64,000 nt of DNA, taken from Gordonia heveisoli. Its GTDB lineage: Bacteria; Actinomycetota; Actinomycetes; Mycobacteriales; Mycobacteriaceae. Both the position numbers and the translations under genes were made by a program. This document shows, piece by piece, positions 47,428-56,601 of the stretch. The notes beneath the pieces were generated by a model, which saw only the letters and a program-made list of their open reading frames with translations, ran no database searches and had not been told where the DNA came from. The first letter of the stretch is position 1; the number at the start of each line of letters is the position of its first letter. The stretch lies in NCBI RefSeq assembly GCF_030315745.1, contig NZ_JASXSH010000005.1:1-64000 (forward strand), read 5' to 3'.

Positions 47428-48270
47428 TCAGCCCTCTGTCGCAGCGGGTCGGTCGAGGGGGGACCGCCGGGGCAGCACGACCAGCCGGCCCTCATGTTCG
47501 ATGACCTCGACCGGATGGTCATAGGTCTGGGAAAGCAACTCGGGGGTCATCACCTCGCGGGTGGGGCCGAAGGCCAGCAGCTCACCCGACTTCATCACCG
47601 CCACCGCATCGGCATGTGCCGCGGCCAGAGAGAGGTCGTGCACCACCAGTAGCACCGCGGCCCCCGACGCGCGGTGATCGCCGAGGATGTCGAGAACTTC
47701 TTCCTGATGACGCAGGTCGAGGGCAGCGGTCGGTTCGTCGAGCATCATCACCGGCGCGGCCTGCGCAATCGCCCGGGCCAGCGACACCCGCGCCTGCTGA
47801 CCCCCGGACAGCTGTGCGAAGGGGCGATCGGTGATGTCGGCGAGGTCGCACCGCTCGATGGCGTCGGCGATGAGCTGCGGTGAGTCGACCGCCTGCGGTG
47901 TGCGCAGCCAGGGGAATCGACCCATCTCCACCACCTCGCCGACGGTGAACGGGGTATCGGTCCGGTTGTGCTGGGTGACCATCGATCGTCGGCGCGCGAG
48001 TTCGCGCGGCCCGATCGAACCGAGCGGTCCGCCGCCGATCCACACCGAGCCGCGTTGCAGCTTGCGGGTTCCCGACAGCACCGACAACAGCGTCGACTTG
48101 CCACAACCGTTGGGACCGACGAGCGCGACCAACTGGCCGGGTTCGACCCGTAGGGACACGTCGCGAACCACCTCACGGCCACCGAGTGACACCCAGATGT
48201 GTTCGGCGACGATGCCGTCATGACCGCGGGCGGAGTGCTCCGCGGCGTGATCGATACCCGACGTACTCAC
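47428..48270 (-). CDS. hmuV: Haem ABC transporter ATP-binding protein HmuV
   Basis: 280 residues. Walker A GPNGCGKST, signature LSGGQQARVSLARAI, Walker B MMLDEPTAALD and the H-loop His in VVHDLSL. It drives haem import through HmuU. GTG 48270 overlaps the hmuU stop by 4 nt. Third gene of hmuT-hmuU-hmuV. Confidence 0.9.
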   Translation of the reverse strand: MSTSGIDHAAEHSARGHDGIVAEHIWVSLGGREVVRDVSLRVEPGQLVALVGPNGCGKSTLLSVLSGTRKLQRGSVWIGGGPLGSIGPRELARRRSMVTQHNRTDTPFTVGEVVEMGRFPWLRTPQAVDSPQLIADAIERCDLADITDRPFAQLSGGQQARVSLARAIAQAAPVMMLDEPTAALDLRHQEEVLDILGDHRASGAAVLLVVHDLSLAAAHADAVAVMKSGELLAFGPTREVMTPELLSQTYDHPVEVIEHEGRLVVLPRRSPLDRPAATEG

Positions 48271-49340
48271 CAGCCCACCCCCGCATGCCTGCTGCGGCGC
48301 AGCAGGAGGAAGAAGACCGGCCCACCGATGAAGGCGGTGAACACACCGATGGGTAGTTCGCCCTCGCCGTAGACGGTGCGTGCGGCCAGGTCGGCGGCGG
48401 CGATCACCAGCGCCCCGCCGATGACGCTGGTGGGCAGCAGAATCGAGTGTCGGGGCCCGACGATCAGCCGCATCACATGCGGGACGACCAAACCGACGAA
48501 GGCGATGATCCCGGCGAAGGCGACGGCCGCCGCGGTCAGGATGGCCACCAACACGATCGCCTGCCGGCGAACCTTCTCGACGTGGACACCCAGCGCCGCG
48601 GCCTGGATCTCGCCGAGCGCGAGAAGATCCAGTTTGCGCACCAGAACCAGGCTGAGACCGACCCCGACGACGATGAGCGGTGCCGCCACCCACACCTCGC
48701 TCCAGCCTTTGCCGTCGAGGGACCCGAGCTGCCAGAAGACGATCTGCTCACGCTGTTCCGACGATGCCACGGTGGTGAGGTAGGCGATGATGCCCAGGGT
48801 GAAGGCGTTGACCGCGATGCCGGTCAGCACCAGCATGATCGTCGACGAGGAGCCGTCGCGCAGCGACAGGAAATAGACGGCAGCCGCGGTGATCAGACCA
48901 CCGACGAAGGCCGCCCCGGCGATACCCCAGTTTCCCGCGAGCGCACCTTCGCCGGCCACCGTGCCGCCGGTCGTGACGATGACCAGACACGCCCCGACCG
49001 CGGCCCCCGACGACACGCCGATGATGCCCGGTTCGGCCAGCGGGTTGGCCAGCACACCTTGCAGCAGGCATCCTCCCGCGCCCAGTCCGGCGCCGACCAG
49101 CAGGCCGAGCACGATCCGGGGGAAACGCACATTCCACAGCGCACCTTCGCCGAGCGGATGGGAAGGCAGTGGCCCGACATCGATATGCCAGTGGTGCAAG
49201 ACCGAGCCGATCACCTCCAGCGGCGGTACCCGCACATGACCGGTGCCCGCGGACACCACCACGATGACGGCCAACGCGACCAGCATCACCACGACGACCG
49301 TGATGTTGCGGGCCGGGCTGTTACGGCCCCAGCGGCTCAC
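48267..49340 (-). CDS. hmuU: Haem ABC transporter permease HmuU (FecCD family)
   Basis: 357 residues with about 9-10 membrane helices of the BtuC/FecCD type; LLQGVLANPLAEPGIIGVSSGAA and GFVGLVVPH-like IAFVGLVVPHVMRLIVGPRH are diagnostic. GTG start overlaps the hmuT stop by 4 nt. Confidence 0.9.
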   Translation of the reverse strand: MSRWGRNSPARNITVVVVMLVALAVIVVVSAGTGHVRVPPLEVIGSVLHHWHIDVGPLPSHPLGEGALWNVRFPRIVLGLLVGAGLGAGGCLLQGVLANPLAEPGIIGVSSGAAVGACLVIVTTGGTVAGEGALAGNWGIAGAAFVGGLITAAAVYFLSLRDGSSSTIMLVLTGIAVNAFTLGIIAYLTTVASSEQREQIVFWQLGSLDGKGWSEVWVAAPLIVVGVGLSLVLVRKLDLLALGEIQAAALGVHVEKVRRQAIVLVAILTAAAVAFAGIIAFVGLVVPHVMRLIVGPRHSILLPTSVIGGALVIAAADLAARTVYGEGELPIGVFTAFIGGPVFFLLLRRSRHAGVGW

Positions 49341-50389
49341 GTGTAGATCGCCTCGGCCAGGGCGGCGATCACCTCGCCGGTGTCGGGGCCGAAGGACAGC
49401 AGTGTGGATTGATCCATCTGCACCACCCGACGATGGCGCCCGGCGCCGGTGTCGGCGATGCCGGGGAGTGCGAGCACGCCGTCGGGTCCGCCGACGGTGG
49501 CGGCACCCTGCGTCATCACCAGGATGACGTCGGGATCGGCGGCCAGTACGGCTTCGGCGCTGAGCTTGGTGAATGGTTCGCTGAGCCCGGACCGCTGGGC
49601 GGCGTCGACGCCGCCGAGTTCGGCGATCAGGTCGTCGGCGCCGGATCCGGGGCCGCCGACATAGAGGATGCCCGGCCCGCGCACGTAGATGAACATCATC
49701 GACGGGTCGCCGGACGGGGAGGGGACCCGGCGCCGGGCCTGCTCGATCTGCCGGTGGGCGCGTGCGATGAGCTGCTCGCCCTGCGGTGCGACGCCGAGGG
49801 TCGAGGCGACCGCACGCATCAGCGGGTCGTCCCCGGCCAGGCTGCGCCGTCCGGAGAACACCACAACCGTCACCCCGGAGTTGCGGATCTGATCGACCGA
49901 CGCCTGCGGCAGGGTGGTGTCGGTGACGAGGAGCAGGGTGGGGGCGAGGGCGAGAACGGCTTCGGCGTTGATGCTGTGACCGCGGTTGGTGACCACCGGC
50001 AGGTGTGCGGCGGAGCCGAACGACGTTGACGCGTCCCGGCCGACGACGTGAGAACCGAGTCCGAGGGAGAACACGATGGTGCCGAGGGTGCCGTACTGAT
50101 CGACCGCGATGACCCGACTGGCGTCGGTCACGGTGACGCGGCCGTAGCGCAGGGAGTCGACCGTCGTCGGCAGTCTCGGGGTCGGATCATCGGCGACCGG
50201 GTTGACGTCGGCGTCGGGCAGGGTGGCGGTTTGCGGACCGTCGCGCAGATGCTCCGACGGTGCGACCGACGGTCGTCCCTGATCGATGGGTTCGACAAAA
50301 CATGCGCTGGTAGCGGTTGCGATCAGCAGGAGCAATCCCACGAGCAGCACACGCGCACCCGATCGGGTGTCGCCGCAGTTCGGCGTCAT
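49337..50389 (-). CDS. hmuT: Haem-binding lipoprotein HmuT
   Basis: 350 residues. Lipoprotein signal (LLVGLLLLIATATSAC), then a class III periplasmic-binding fold (VIAVDQYGTLGTIVFSLGLG, ALAPTLLLVTD, ADPDVILVMTQGA). It hands haem to HmuUV. Good ribosome site aaagga before ATG 50389. Haem rather than Fe-siderophore or B12 as substrate is inferred from overall similarity to actinobacterial HmuT; with cobQ 5 kb away, corrinoid uptake is a possible alternative. Confidence 0.82.
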   Translation of the reverse strand: MTPNCGDTRSGARVLLVGLLLLIATATSACFVEPIDQGRPSVAPSEHLRDGPQTATLPDADVNPVADDPTPRLPTTVDSLRYGRVTVTDASRVIAVDQYGTLGTIVFSLGLGSHVVGRDASTSFGSAAHLPVVTNRGHSINAEAVLALAPTLLLVTDTTLPQASVDQIRNSGVTVVVFSGRRSLAGDDPLMRAVASTLGVAPQGEQLIARAHRQIEQARRRVPSPSGDPSMMFIYVRGPGILYVGGPGSGADDLIAELGGVDAAQRSGLSEPFTKLSAEAVLAADPDVILVMTQGAATVGGPDGVLALPGIADTGAGRHRRVVQMDQSTLLSFGPDTGEVIAALAEAIYT

Positions 50390-50438
50390 GGGGTCCTTTC
50401 CACCTAGCCGGTCGTCCGCTGATCCGGCACCCGTGCGG

Positions 50439-50455
50439 TTCTTACCCTCACCTTA
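50439..50455 (-). promoter_or_regulatory. Candidate DtxR/IdeR iron box before hmuT
   Basis: On the minus strand TAAGGTGAGGGTAAGAA agrees at 11 of 17 positions with the consensus TTAGGTTAGGCTAACCT, 50 bp before the hmuT start. Iron control of haem uptake would be expected. Confidence 0.4.
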
Positions 50456-50640
50456 CTTGTCGGGTCGCCGACGTATCCGGGCCGGGCGCGCGGATCGGGA
50501 GGGTCCCCGACGGGTTTCGTGACGCTCGCGCGTTCCTCGCGAGCTCCGCGGCCGGGGCAGCTCGGCGCATGCGCGTCGCTTCCCACCGGCGGCAAGAGGC
50601 GCACGGCTGCCTGGTCATCGAAGTCGGCCGCCACGTCCCA

Positions 50641-50646
50641 TAAGCT
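50641..50646 (+). promoter_or_regulatory. Candidate -10 (TAAGCT) of map
   Basis: Ends 6 nt before the map ATG; no ribosome site. Confidence 0.45.
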
Positions 50647-50652
50647 GGCTGC

Positions 50653-51516
50653 ATGCCAGTTCGCGCACCCCTGCAGCCCGGTGTCCTCTCGCCGACCCGT
50701 CCGGTTCCCGATTCGATCGAGCGTCCCGAGTACGCCTGGAAGGACAGCGTCAACGAGGGGCACGAGCCGTGGGTGCAGACTCCGGAGACCATCGAGAAGA
50801 TGCGGCTGGCCAGCCGCATCGCCGCGAACGCGCTGGCCGAGGCCGGGAAAGCCGTCGCACCCGGGGTGACCACCGACGAACTCGACCGGATCGCTCACGA
50901 GTACATGATCGATCACGGCGCCTACCCGTCGACGCTGGGCTATCGGGGCTTCCCGAAGTCGTGCTGTACCTCCCTCAATGAGGTGATCTGCCACGGCATC
51001 CCGGACTCGACGGTGATCGAAGACGGCGACATCGTCAACATCGACGTCACCGCGTACATCGACGGCGTACACGGCGACACCAATGCGACCTACCTGGCCG
51101 GGGACGTTGCCCCCGAGGTCGTCGACCTGGTCGACCGGACCCGGATCGCGACCGAGCGGGCGATCAAGGCGGTCAAACCCGGGCGCGAGCTGAATGTGGT
51201 CGGGCGAGTCATCGAGGCCTATGCGAATCGGTTCGGATACAGCGTGGTGCGCGACTTCACCGGACACGGCATCGGCGAGACGTTCCACAACGGGTTGGTG
51301 GTCTTGCACTATGACCAGCCGAATGTCGACACAGTCCTGGAACCCGGCATGGTGTTCACGATCGAGCCGATGATCAACCTCGGTGGACTGCCGTGGGAGA
51401 TGTGGGACGACGGCTGGACCGTGGTCACCGCCGACCGAAAGTGGACGGCCCAGTTCGAGCACACGTTGGTGGTCACCGACGACGGTGCGGAGATCCTGAC
51501 GCTTCCCGACGCCTGA
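50653..51516 (+). CDS. map: Type I methionine aminopeptidase
   Basis: 287 residues with a 40-residue N-terminal extension carrying Pro-rich sequence, as in actinobacterial MapB, which binds the ribosome exit. Metal ligands: Asp in [20 protein letters not shown], His in [10 protein letters not shown] and Glu in FTIEPMI. It removes the first Met from new proteins. Confidence 0.95.
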   Translation: MPVRAPLQPGVLSPTRPVPDSIERPEYAWKDSVNEGHEPWVQTPETIEKMRLASRIAANALAEAGKAVAPGVTTDELDRIAHEYMIDHGAYPSTLGYRGFPKSCCTSLNEVICHGIPDSTVIEDGDIVNIDVTAYIDGVHGDTNATYLAGDVAPEVVDLVDRTRIATERAIKAVKPGRELNVVGRVIEAYANRFGYSVVRDFTGHGIGETFHNGLVVLHYDQPNVDTVLEPGMVFTIEPMINLGGLPWEMWDDGWTVVTADRKWTAQFEHTLVVTDDGAEILTLPDA

Positions 51517-51649
51517 TCGTCGACGACTCCCAGACGACGGCGGATCGAGCTCGACGCGTCGCGCTGAGAATTGCCGACCGCTGATCGGTCGGGCGATATA
51601 CCTTCGGTGACAATCGATCGTCGCGGCCGTGCGTTATGTCAGGATTGAC

Positions 51650-51684
51650 CAAGCCCTGATCCCGGTGTTCCCGGGCGGGGCTTG
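51650..51684 (+). terminator. Stem-loop upstream of the proline-rich membrane protein gene
   Basis: CAAGCCC (51650-51656) pairs with GGGCTTG (51678-51684), and CCCGG with CCGGG inside; atcttt follows. It may end the map transcript (134 nt after its stop) or act as an attenuator of the next gene. Confidence 0.5.
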
Positions 51685-51710
51685 ATCTTTGCCAGGACGA
51701 GAGGACGATC

Positions 51711-52592
51711 GTGGGCTACCCGAACAATCCCAACAATCCGAACAACCCCTATCAGCCGCCGGTACCGCCGCAACAGCCGCCGGTGCCGCCGCAGCAGCCG
51801 GGCTGGGGCCCACCCCCGCCGCAACCCCCGGCGGGCGGAAAGAAGAAGGCCTGGTGGATCGGCGGGCTGATCGGGCTGGTCGCGATCATCGCGATTGTCG
51901 CGGTGGTGCTGGCGCTGACCCTCGGCGGCGACGACAGTGATGACGACAATGCATCGCCGACGCCCTCGGGTACGTCGGCGCAACCTGCACCGGCCGCCTC
52001 GGCGACGTCGATCCTGCTGCCCGAATCCGCGTTCCCGTCGCTACCCGACGGCAAGTTCTCGACCGAGACCGGCCCGTCCAGCGACGATTCGGATGTGCGC
52101 GTTGACAATGCCGCCTGCGAGAAGTTCTTCAAGTCGCCGGATTCGACCGCGGACCAGGCCACCCGTGAGCTGAAGAGCGAGCAGTCGAGTAGCCGGAGCT
52201 TGAAGACCGTCAGTTACGAGGCGAAGGTGACCAAGGAGGTCGACCCCAGCTACACCACGGACTTCGACTCGATCATCGGCGCGTGCAGCAACGTCACCCT
52301 GTACATCGACAACGACGGCACCGAGATTCCCGTGCAGGTCACCATGGAGAAGGTCACCGCGCCGGGTATCGACGGCGACTACAAGGGAGTCCTGATCAAG
52401 GGGCAGTTCGAGACCAGCGGCATCGCCTTCAAGATGGAGAACACCATGCTGCTCGGCGTGACCGACGGCGTGTCCTTCCGCACCGGCTACAGCTTCCTGG
52501 GCACCTCCGACCAGTCGAGCGATTCCGACGCCACCGCCACCATGGCCACGATGTTCAATCAGCAGCGCAAGCTCATCGCCGACGCGCAGTGA
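51711..52592 (+). CDS. Proline-rich single-pass membrane protein
   Basis: 293 residues. Residues 1-42 are Asn/Pro/Gln repeats (NNPNNPNN, PPVPPQQ), then KKK and one membrane helix (IGGLIGLVAIIAIVAVVLALTL), an acidic Ser/Thr/Pro linker and a 190-residue outside domain with two Cys (DNAACEKFF, GACSNVT), likely a disulfide. The outside part resembles the sensor-type domains of mycobacterial lipoproteins and kinase-linked membrane proteins in general shape only. GTG 51711 has gagagga upstream. It is convergent with the RCC1 kinase. Function unknown. Confidence 0.65.
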   Translation: MGYPNNPNNPNNPYQPPVPPQQPPVPPQQPGWGPPPPQPPAGGKKKAWWIGGLIGLVAIIAIVAVVLALTLGGDDSDDDNASPTPSGTSAQPAPAASATSILLPESAFPSLPDGKFSTETGPSSDDSDVRVDNAACEKFFKSPDSTADQATRELKSEQSSSRSLKTVSYEAKVTKEVDPSYTTDFDSIIGACSNVTLYIDNDGTEIPVQVTMEKVTAPGIDGDYKGVLIKGQFETSGIAFKMENTMLLGVTDGVSFRTGYSFLGTSDQSSDSDATATMATMFNQQRKLIADAQ

Positions 52593-52608
52593 CGTCGCGC
52601 GGATGAGT

Positions 52609-52643
52609 CCGGTGGCATCCGATCACACGTCGGATGCCACCGG
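52609..52643. terminator. Bidirectional terminator between the membrane protein and kinase genes
   Basis: A perfect 13-bp stem (CCGGTGGCATCCG with its complement) around a 9-nt loop, placed between two convergent stops. Confidence 0.75.
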
Positions 52644-52661
52644 CCTGGCCCGGAATGCGGG

Positions 52662-54941
52662 TCAGGGCACGCTGATTCGGACGGGGTCGGTAGAATAACG
52701 GCCGGGCGCGGCTGTACCCAGCTGGCCTTTGTCGTTCATTCCCCAGCAGTACAGATCGCCGGTGGTCTGCGCACACGTATTCGACGCCTCGACGGCGACC
52801 CCGGTCGGATTCGTGATCGAGCCGACCCGGGTGATGTTCCCCGAGTCGCCATAGAACTGCCAGCAATCGAGCGAGCCGGAAGTGATCGCACATCCGGTGG
52901 ACGAACTGATCGAGACGGTGGTCGCGTTCGAGACGCCGACGGGCTTCGGCGTCGTCGAGCCCGCGTCGGTCGATCGTCCGGTGACATTTCCCCAGCAGGA
53001 CACCGTGCCGTCGACGATCGCGCAGGCAGTGCTGATCGAGACGGCGATGGCGGTCGCCGTACCGCGTAACCCGAGGACCCGTGTCGGGGTCTGACGGTCG
53101 ACGGTGGTGCCGTCGCCGACCTGCCCCAAGGTGTTGCTTCCCCAGCAGTAGGGACCGCCGTCCGCGACGGCGCACGTGGTCGACAGGCCGGTGCTGATGG
53201 CGGTGACGTCGGACAGGCCGTCGACTTGCACGGGCAGATCGGAACTGCGGTTGGTTCCGTCGCCGAGCTGTCCGTTGGTGTTGGCACCCCAGCAATAGGC
53301 GTTGCCACCGCTGATGGCGCATGTGGACAGGCCGACGCTGAGTCCGGTGACGTTGCTGATACCCGCAACCTTGCGCGGAGTGGTGCGGGCGTCGCTGCCG
53401 AGGGTGTATCCCCAGCAGTACACATCGCCCGCCGACACCGCACAGGTCGTACCCAGGCCACCGACGTCGACCTGGGTGACGTCGTTCAGCGGGACGCGCG
53501 TCGGAGTCGGACGATCCACGGTGGTCCCGTCACCGATGCTGCCGTATTTGTTTCCGCCCCAGCAGTACAGCGATCGATTCTCGATGGCGCAGATGGTGCC
53601 GCTGATGCCGGTGGCGATGGTGCTGACCTGTGGTGTGGTCGGGGAGTTCGGTTCGCTGGGCTCGGTCGACGGTTCCGTCGACTCGGACGGGCCGCTGGCT
53701 GCCGGTCCCGATGACGAGTTCGAATCCGATTTCGACACCAGGATGCCGACGGTGACCGCGCCGCCGATGAGGAGCAGGACCGCGGCAACCGCCGCGACGA
53801 TCACACCGGTTCGTCTGCGGGGAGCATTCGACATCTGGCCGCCGGGCAGGGGATGACCGACGAACCCATGCGGGACCCCGACGCTGGGCGCGGGCACGAC
53901 GGCGTCGGGTCCGGCCGGCGCCGCGATGGGTCGCGACGGCGGTGGTGACGACCTCATCCCGGCCTGCATCCGCGCCTGTGGACCGGATACGGATGGCGGA
54001 CCGGATACGGATGGGAGACCTGCGGCCGCCGGGGTCGTCCGCACCCCAGCCGGCTGGGCGCCGGACGGCTGCCGTCCCGGCGTGACCGGCGTCGGGTCGC
54101 GATAGGAAGTGCGCGGTGGCCCGGACCGCAGGGCGGTGGTCAGGGCAGCGGTGAATCCGGCGCAGTTCGGGTATCGCTGTCGGGGATCCTTGGCCAGTGC
54201 GCGGGCAAAGATCGGGTCCAGCCACCCCATCGACGGGTTGACGGTCGAGATCCGCGGAATCGGGCCGCTCACATGTCCGGTGATCAATGCCAGCGGGCTC
54301 GTACCGGGTACCGGCTGCCTACCGGTGAGCAACTCGAAAGCGGTGCAGGCCAAGGCATATTGGTCCGACGCACCACTGGCTGCCGATCCGTCGAGGGTCT
54401 CCGGCGCCGAGTAGGCCAGGGTACCGATGAAGAGATTCGTTGCGGTCAGCTGGACAGAATCGACCAACCTGGCGATGCCGAAGTCGAGGACCGTCACCCG
54501 TTCGATCCGCCCGGCATCGTCGCGGCGTACCACGATATTGCCGGGTTTGATGTCACGGTGGATGACCCCGCGGCTATTGGCGTAGTCGAGCGCGTCGGCG
54601 ACGCGGGCGGTGATCTCGACGACGTCCACCGGTGGCAGCGGGGCGGCGTCGTTGAGGTCGGCGCCCTCGAGATAGCTCATCGTGAACCAGGCGCTGCCGT
54701 CTTCGACGCCGTAGGAGTGCACGGTGACGATATTCGGGTGGTCGAGGCTCGCGGCCAGCAGCGCCTCGTTGCGGAAGCGGCCGGCGAAGGTCGGGTCGGT
54801 GGCGTTGGCGGAGATGACCTTGATGGCCTCATGCCGTCCAAGACTCGGATGTTCGGCCAGATACACCTCACCCATGCCACCCTTGCCGAGCGGTCGCACG
54901 ATGCGATACCCGGCAAACGTCGACCCTGGTTCCAGCGTCAC
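52662..54941 (-). CDS. Ser/Thr protein kinase with extracellular RCC1-like propeller
   Basis: 759 residues. Kinase domain (about residues 10-275) with GKGGMGEVYLAE, ATP Lys41, HRDIKPGN (catalytic Asp130) and DFG (Asp152), all intact. Then a 100-residue Pro/Ser-rich linker, one membrane helix (about 377-401) and an acidic linker. Outside are seven repeats (about 430-759), each with a CA...CWG pair and often GQLGDGT, the RCC1/BLIP-II pattern, enough for a seven-bladed propeller. GTG 54941 has ggggagg 5 nt upstream; an open frame extends further but there antisense to cobQ. It is likely a receptor kinase sensing an unknown outside ligand. Confidence 0.88.
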   Translation of the reverse strand: MTLEPGSTFAGYRIVRPLGKGGMGEVYLAEHPSLGRHEAIKVISANATDPTFAGRFRNEALLAASLDHPNIVTVHSYGVEDGSAWFTMSYLEGADLNDAAPLPPVDVVEITARVADALDYANSRGVIHRDIKPGNIVVRRDDAGRIERVTVLDFGIARLVDSVQLTATNLFIGTLAYSAPETLDGSAASGASDQYALACTAFELLTGRQPVPGTSPLALITGHVSGPIPRISTVNPSMGWLDPIFARALAKDPRQRYPNCAGFTAALTTALRSGPPRTSYRDPTPVTPGRQPSGAQPAGVRTTPAAAGLPSVSGPPSVSGPQARMQAGMRSSPPPSRPIAAPAGPDAVVPAPSVGVPHGFVGHPLPGGQMSNAPRRRTGVIVAAVAAVLLLIGGAVTVGILVSKSDSNSSSGPAASGPSESTEPSTEPSEPNSPTTPQVSTIATGISGTICAIENRSLYCWGGNKYGSIGDGTTVDRPTPTRVPLNDVTQVDVGGLGTTCAVSAGDVYCWGYTLGSDARTTPRKVAGISNVTGLSVGLSTCAISGGNAYCWGANTNGQLGDGTNRSSDLPVQVDGLSDVTAISTGLSTTCAVADGGPYCWGSNTLGQVGDGTTVDRQTPTRVLGLRGTATAIAVSISTACAIVDGTVSCWGNVTGRSTDAGSTTPKPVGVSNATTVSISSSTGCAITSGSLDCWQFYGDSGNITRVGSITNPTGVAVEASNTCAQTTGDLYCWGMNDKGQLGTAAPGRYSTDPVRISVP

Positions 54942-54989
54942 CTCGACCTCCCCACTCGGTGCCTGTCCGGACCACCTTATCGACCTGCG

Positions 54990-54995
54990 TAATCT
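54990..54995 (+). promoter_or_regulatory. Candidate -10 (TAATCT) of cobQ
   Basis: Same hexamer and same 6-nt distance to a GTG as at lepB; no ribosome site. Confidence 0.5.
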
Positions 54996-55001
54996 GGCCG
55001 G

Positions 55002-56546
55002 GTGGACGGACTCCGGGGAGCGTTGCTGATCGGCGGGACCAGCAGCGACGCAGGCAAGAGCCTGGTGGTCGCTGGGCTGTGCCGGGCACTGGTCCGCGAC
55101 GGTGTCCGGGTCGCGCCGTTCAAGGCACAGAACATGTCCAACAATTCGGTGGTCACCGCCGATGGTGGTGAGATCGGCCGGGCGCAGGCACTCCAGGCAT
55201 ATGCCTGCGGGCTGGCACCGTCCACGCGATTCAACCCGGTGCTGCTCAAACCCGGCGGCGACCGACGTTCGCATGTCGTGCTGCGCGGCCGACCGGCCGG
55301 CGATGTTGGGGCCGCGGACTATGTGCGCCGACGCACCCAGCTGGCGTCGATCGTCGCCGATGAACTGGCTAGTCTCCGTGACGATTACGACGTCGTGGTC
55401 TGTGAGGGCGCCGGTTCGGTTGCCGAAATCAACCTGCGTGCCTCCGACATCGCTAACCTGGGGCTGGCCCGCGGCGCCGATCTGCCCGTCGTGCTGGTCA
55501 CCGACATCGATCGCGGCGGGTCGCTGGCGCACCTGTTCGGCAGCACCGCCATCCTCGACGCCGCCGATCAGCGGCTCATCTCCGGATTCGTGATCAACAA
55601 ATTCCGCGGTGACCAGTCGATACTGGACCCTGGGCTGGTGCGGCTGGGGGAGCTGACCGGACGTCCGACCTTGGGCGTATTGCCCTTCGCCGAGAACCTC
55701 TGGATCGACGCCGAGGATTCGCTGGCGGTGCCGGTGGGCCGGCGTGTCGGACCGGCCGGCGGCGACGGCGACCCCGGTGCCACCCGGCTGTCGGTGGCGG
55801 CGATCCGGTTGCCGCGCATCTCCAACTCCACCGACGTCGAGGCCTTGGCCTGCGAACCCGGCGTCGACGTCACCTGGGTCGACGATCCGGGCAGTGTGGT
55901 CGCCGCCGATCTGGTGGTGGTGCCCGGTACCCGGGCCACCGTCAGCGACCTGGGCTGGCTGCGCGATCGCGGACTGGGCGCGGCGCTGACCGCGCGCGCG
56001 GCCCGCGGGGCACCGACCATCGCGATCTGCGGTGGATTCCAGATGCTGGCCCGCACCATCGACGACCCGGTCGAATCGGCGGGCGGGCGGGTGGACGGGC
56101 TGGGCGTCTTCGATATCGACATCGTCTTTCACCCGGACAAGACGTTGCGGCAGGTGACCGGCGTCGTGGACGGCGAAGCGGTCACCGGCTATGAAATCCA
56201 TCACGGTCGGGTGGAACGGAGTGCCGAGCGGGACTGGATCGCCACCGATCCGGCGGCCGTCGGCGCCGACGCGGGAGCGATCCGCGGTGGGCTGCGCGGC
56301 ACCCACATTCACGGGTTGCTGGCCAATGACCGCTTCCGGCGGGTGCTGTTGCGGCAGGTGGCCGACGAGGCAGGCAAACACGATTTCGTGGTGGCCGCCG
56401 ACACCGAGGTCGACGCGGTGCGAGCCGCCCAGGTCGATCTGATCGCCGATCTGCTCGTGGCGCATCTTGATATGGGTGCGGTCGCCGAACTGATCGCGAC
56501 CGGACCGACGCCAGGTCTGCCGACCATCACCCATCTATTGAGCTGA
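55002..56546 (+). CDS. cobQ: Cobyric acid synthase
   Basis: 514 residues. N-terminal ATP-binding domain ([30 protein letters not shown]) and C-terminal class I glutamine amidotransferase domain with Cys in AICGGFQML and His in IHGLLAND. It amidates four side chains of adenosylcobyrinic acid a,c-diamide. The Mg-chelatase-like gene at the window end may belong to the same cobalamin cluster. GTG start, probably leaderless, divergent from the kinase gene. Confidence 0.95.
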   Translation: MDGLRGALLIGGTSSDAGKSLVVAGLCRALVRDGVRVAPFKAQNMSNNSVVTADGGEIGRAQALQAYACGLAPSTRFNPVLLKPGGDRRSHVVLRGRPAGDVGAADYVRRRTQLASIVADELASLRDDYDVVVCEGAGSVAEINLRASDIANLGLARGADLPVVLVTDIDRGGSLAHLFGSTAILDAADQRLISGFVINKFRGDQSILDPGLVRLGELTGRPTLGVLPFAENLWIDAEDSLAVPVGRRVGPAGGDGDPGATRLSVAAIRLPRISNSTDVEALACEPGVDVTWVDDPGSVVAADLVVVPGTRATVSDLGWLRDRGLGAALTARAARGAPTIAICGGFQMLARTIDDPVESAGGRVDGLGVFDIDIVFHPDKTLRQVTGVVDGEAVTGYEIHHGRVERSAERDWIATDPAAVGADAGAIRGGLRGTHIHGLLANDRFRRVLLRQVADEAGKHDFVVAADTEVDAVRAAQVDLIADLLVAHLDMGAVAELIATGPTPGLPTITHLLS

Positions 56547-56588
56547 CCCCAGCCCCGGCCGATCCTTACCTGCGGGAGGATCGTCGCC

Positions 56589-56594
56589 TATCGT
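56589..56594 (+). promoter_or_regulatory. Candidate -10 (TATCGT) of the 56.6-kb hydrolase
   Basis: Ends 7 nt before GTG 56602, supporting that start over GTG 56593. Confidence 0.3.
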
Positions 56595-56601
56595 GGGGCG
56601 G

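Noticed and set aside
54942..56534. Upstream extension of the kinase reading frame
   Set aside because: It is open but antisense to cobQ. The kinase fold starts at about residue 10 after GTG 54941, which has a good ribosome site.
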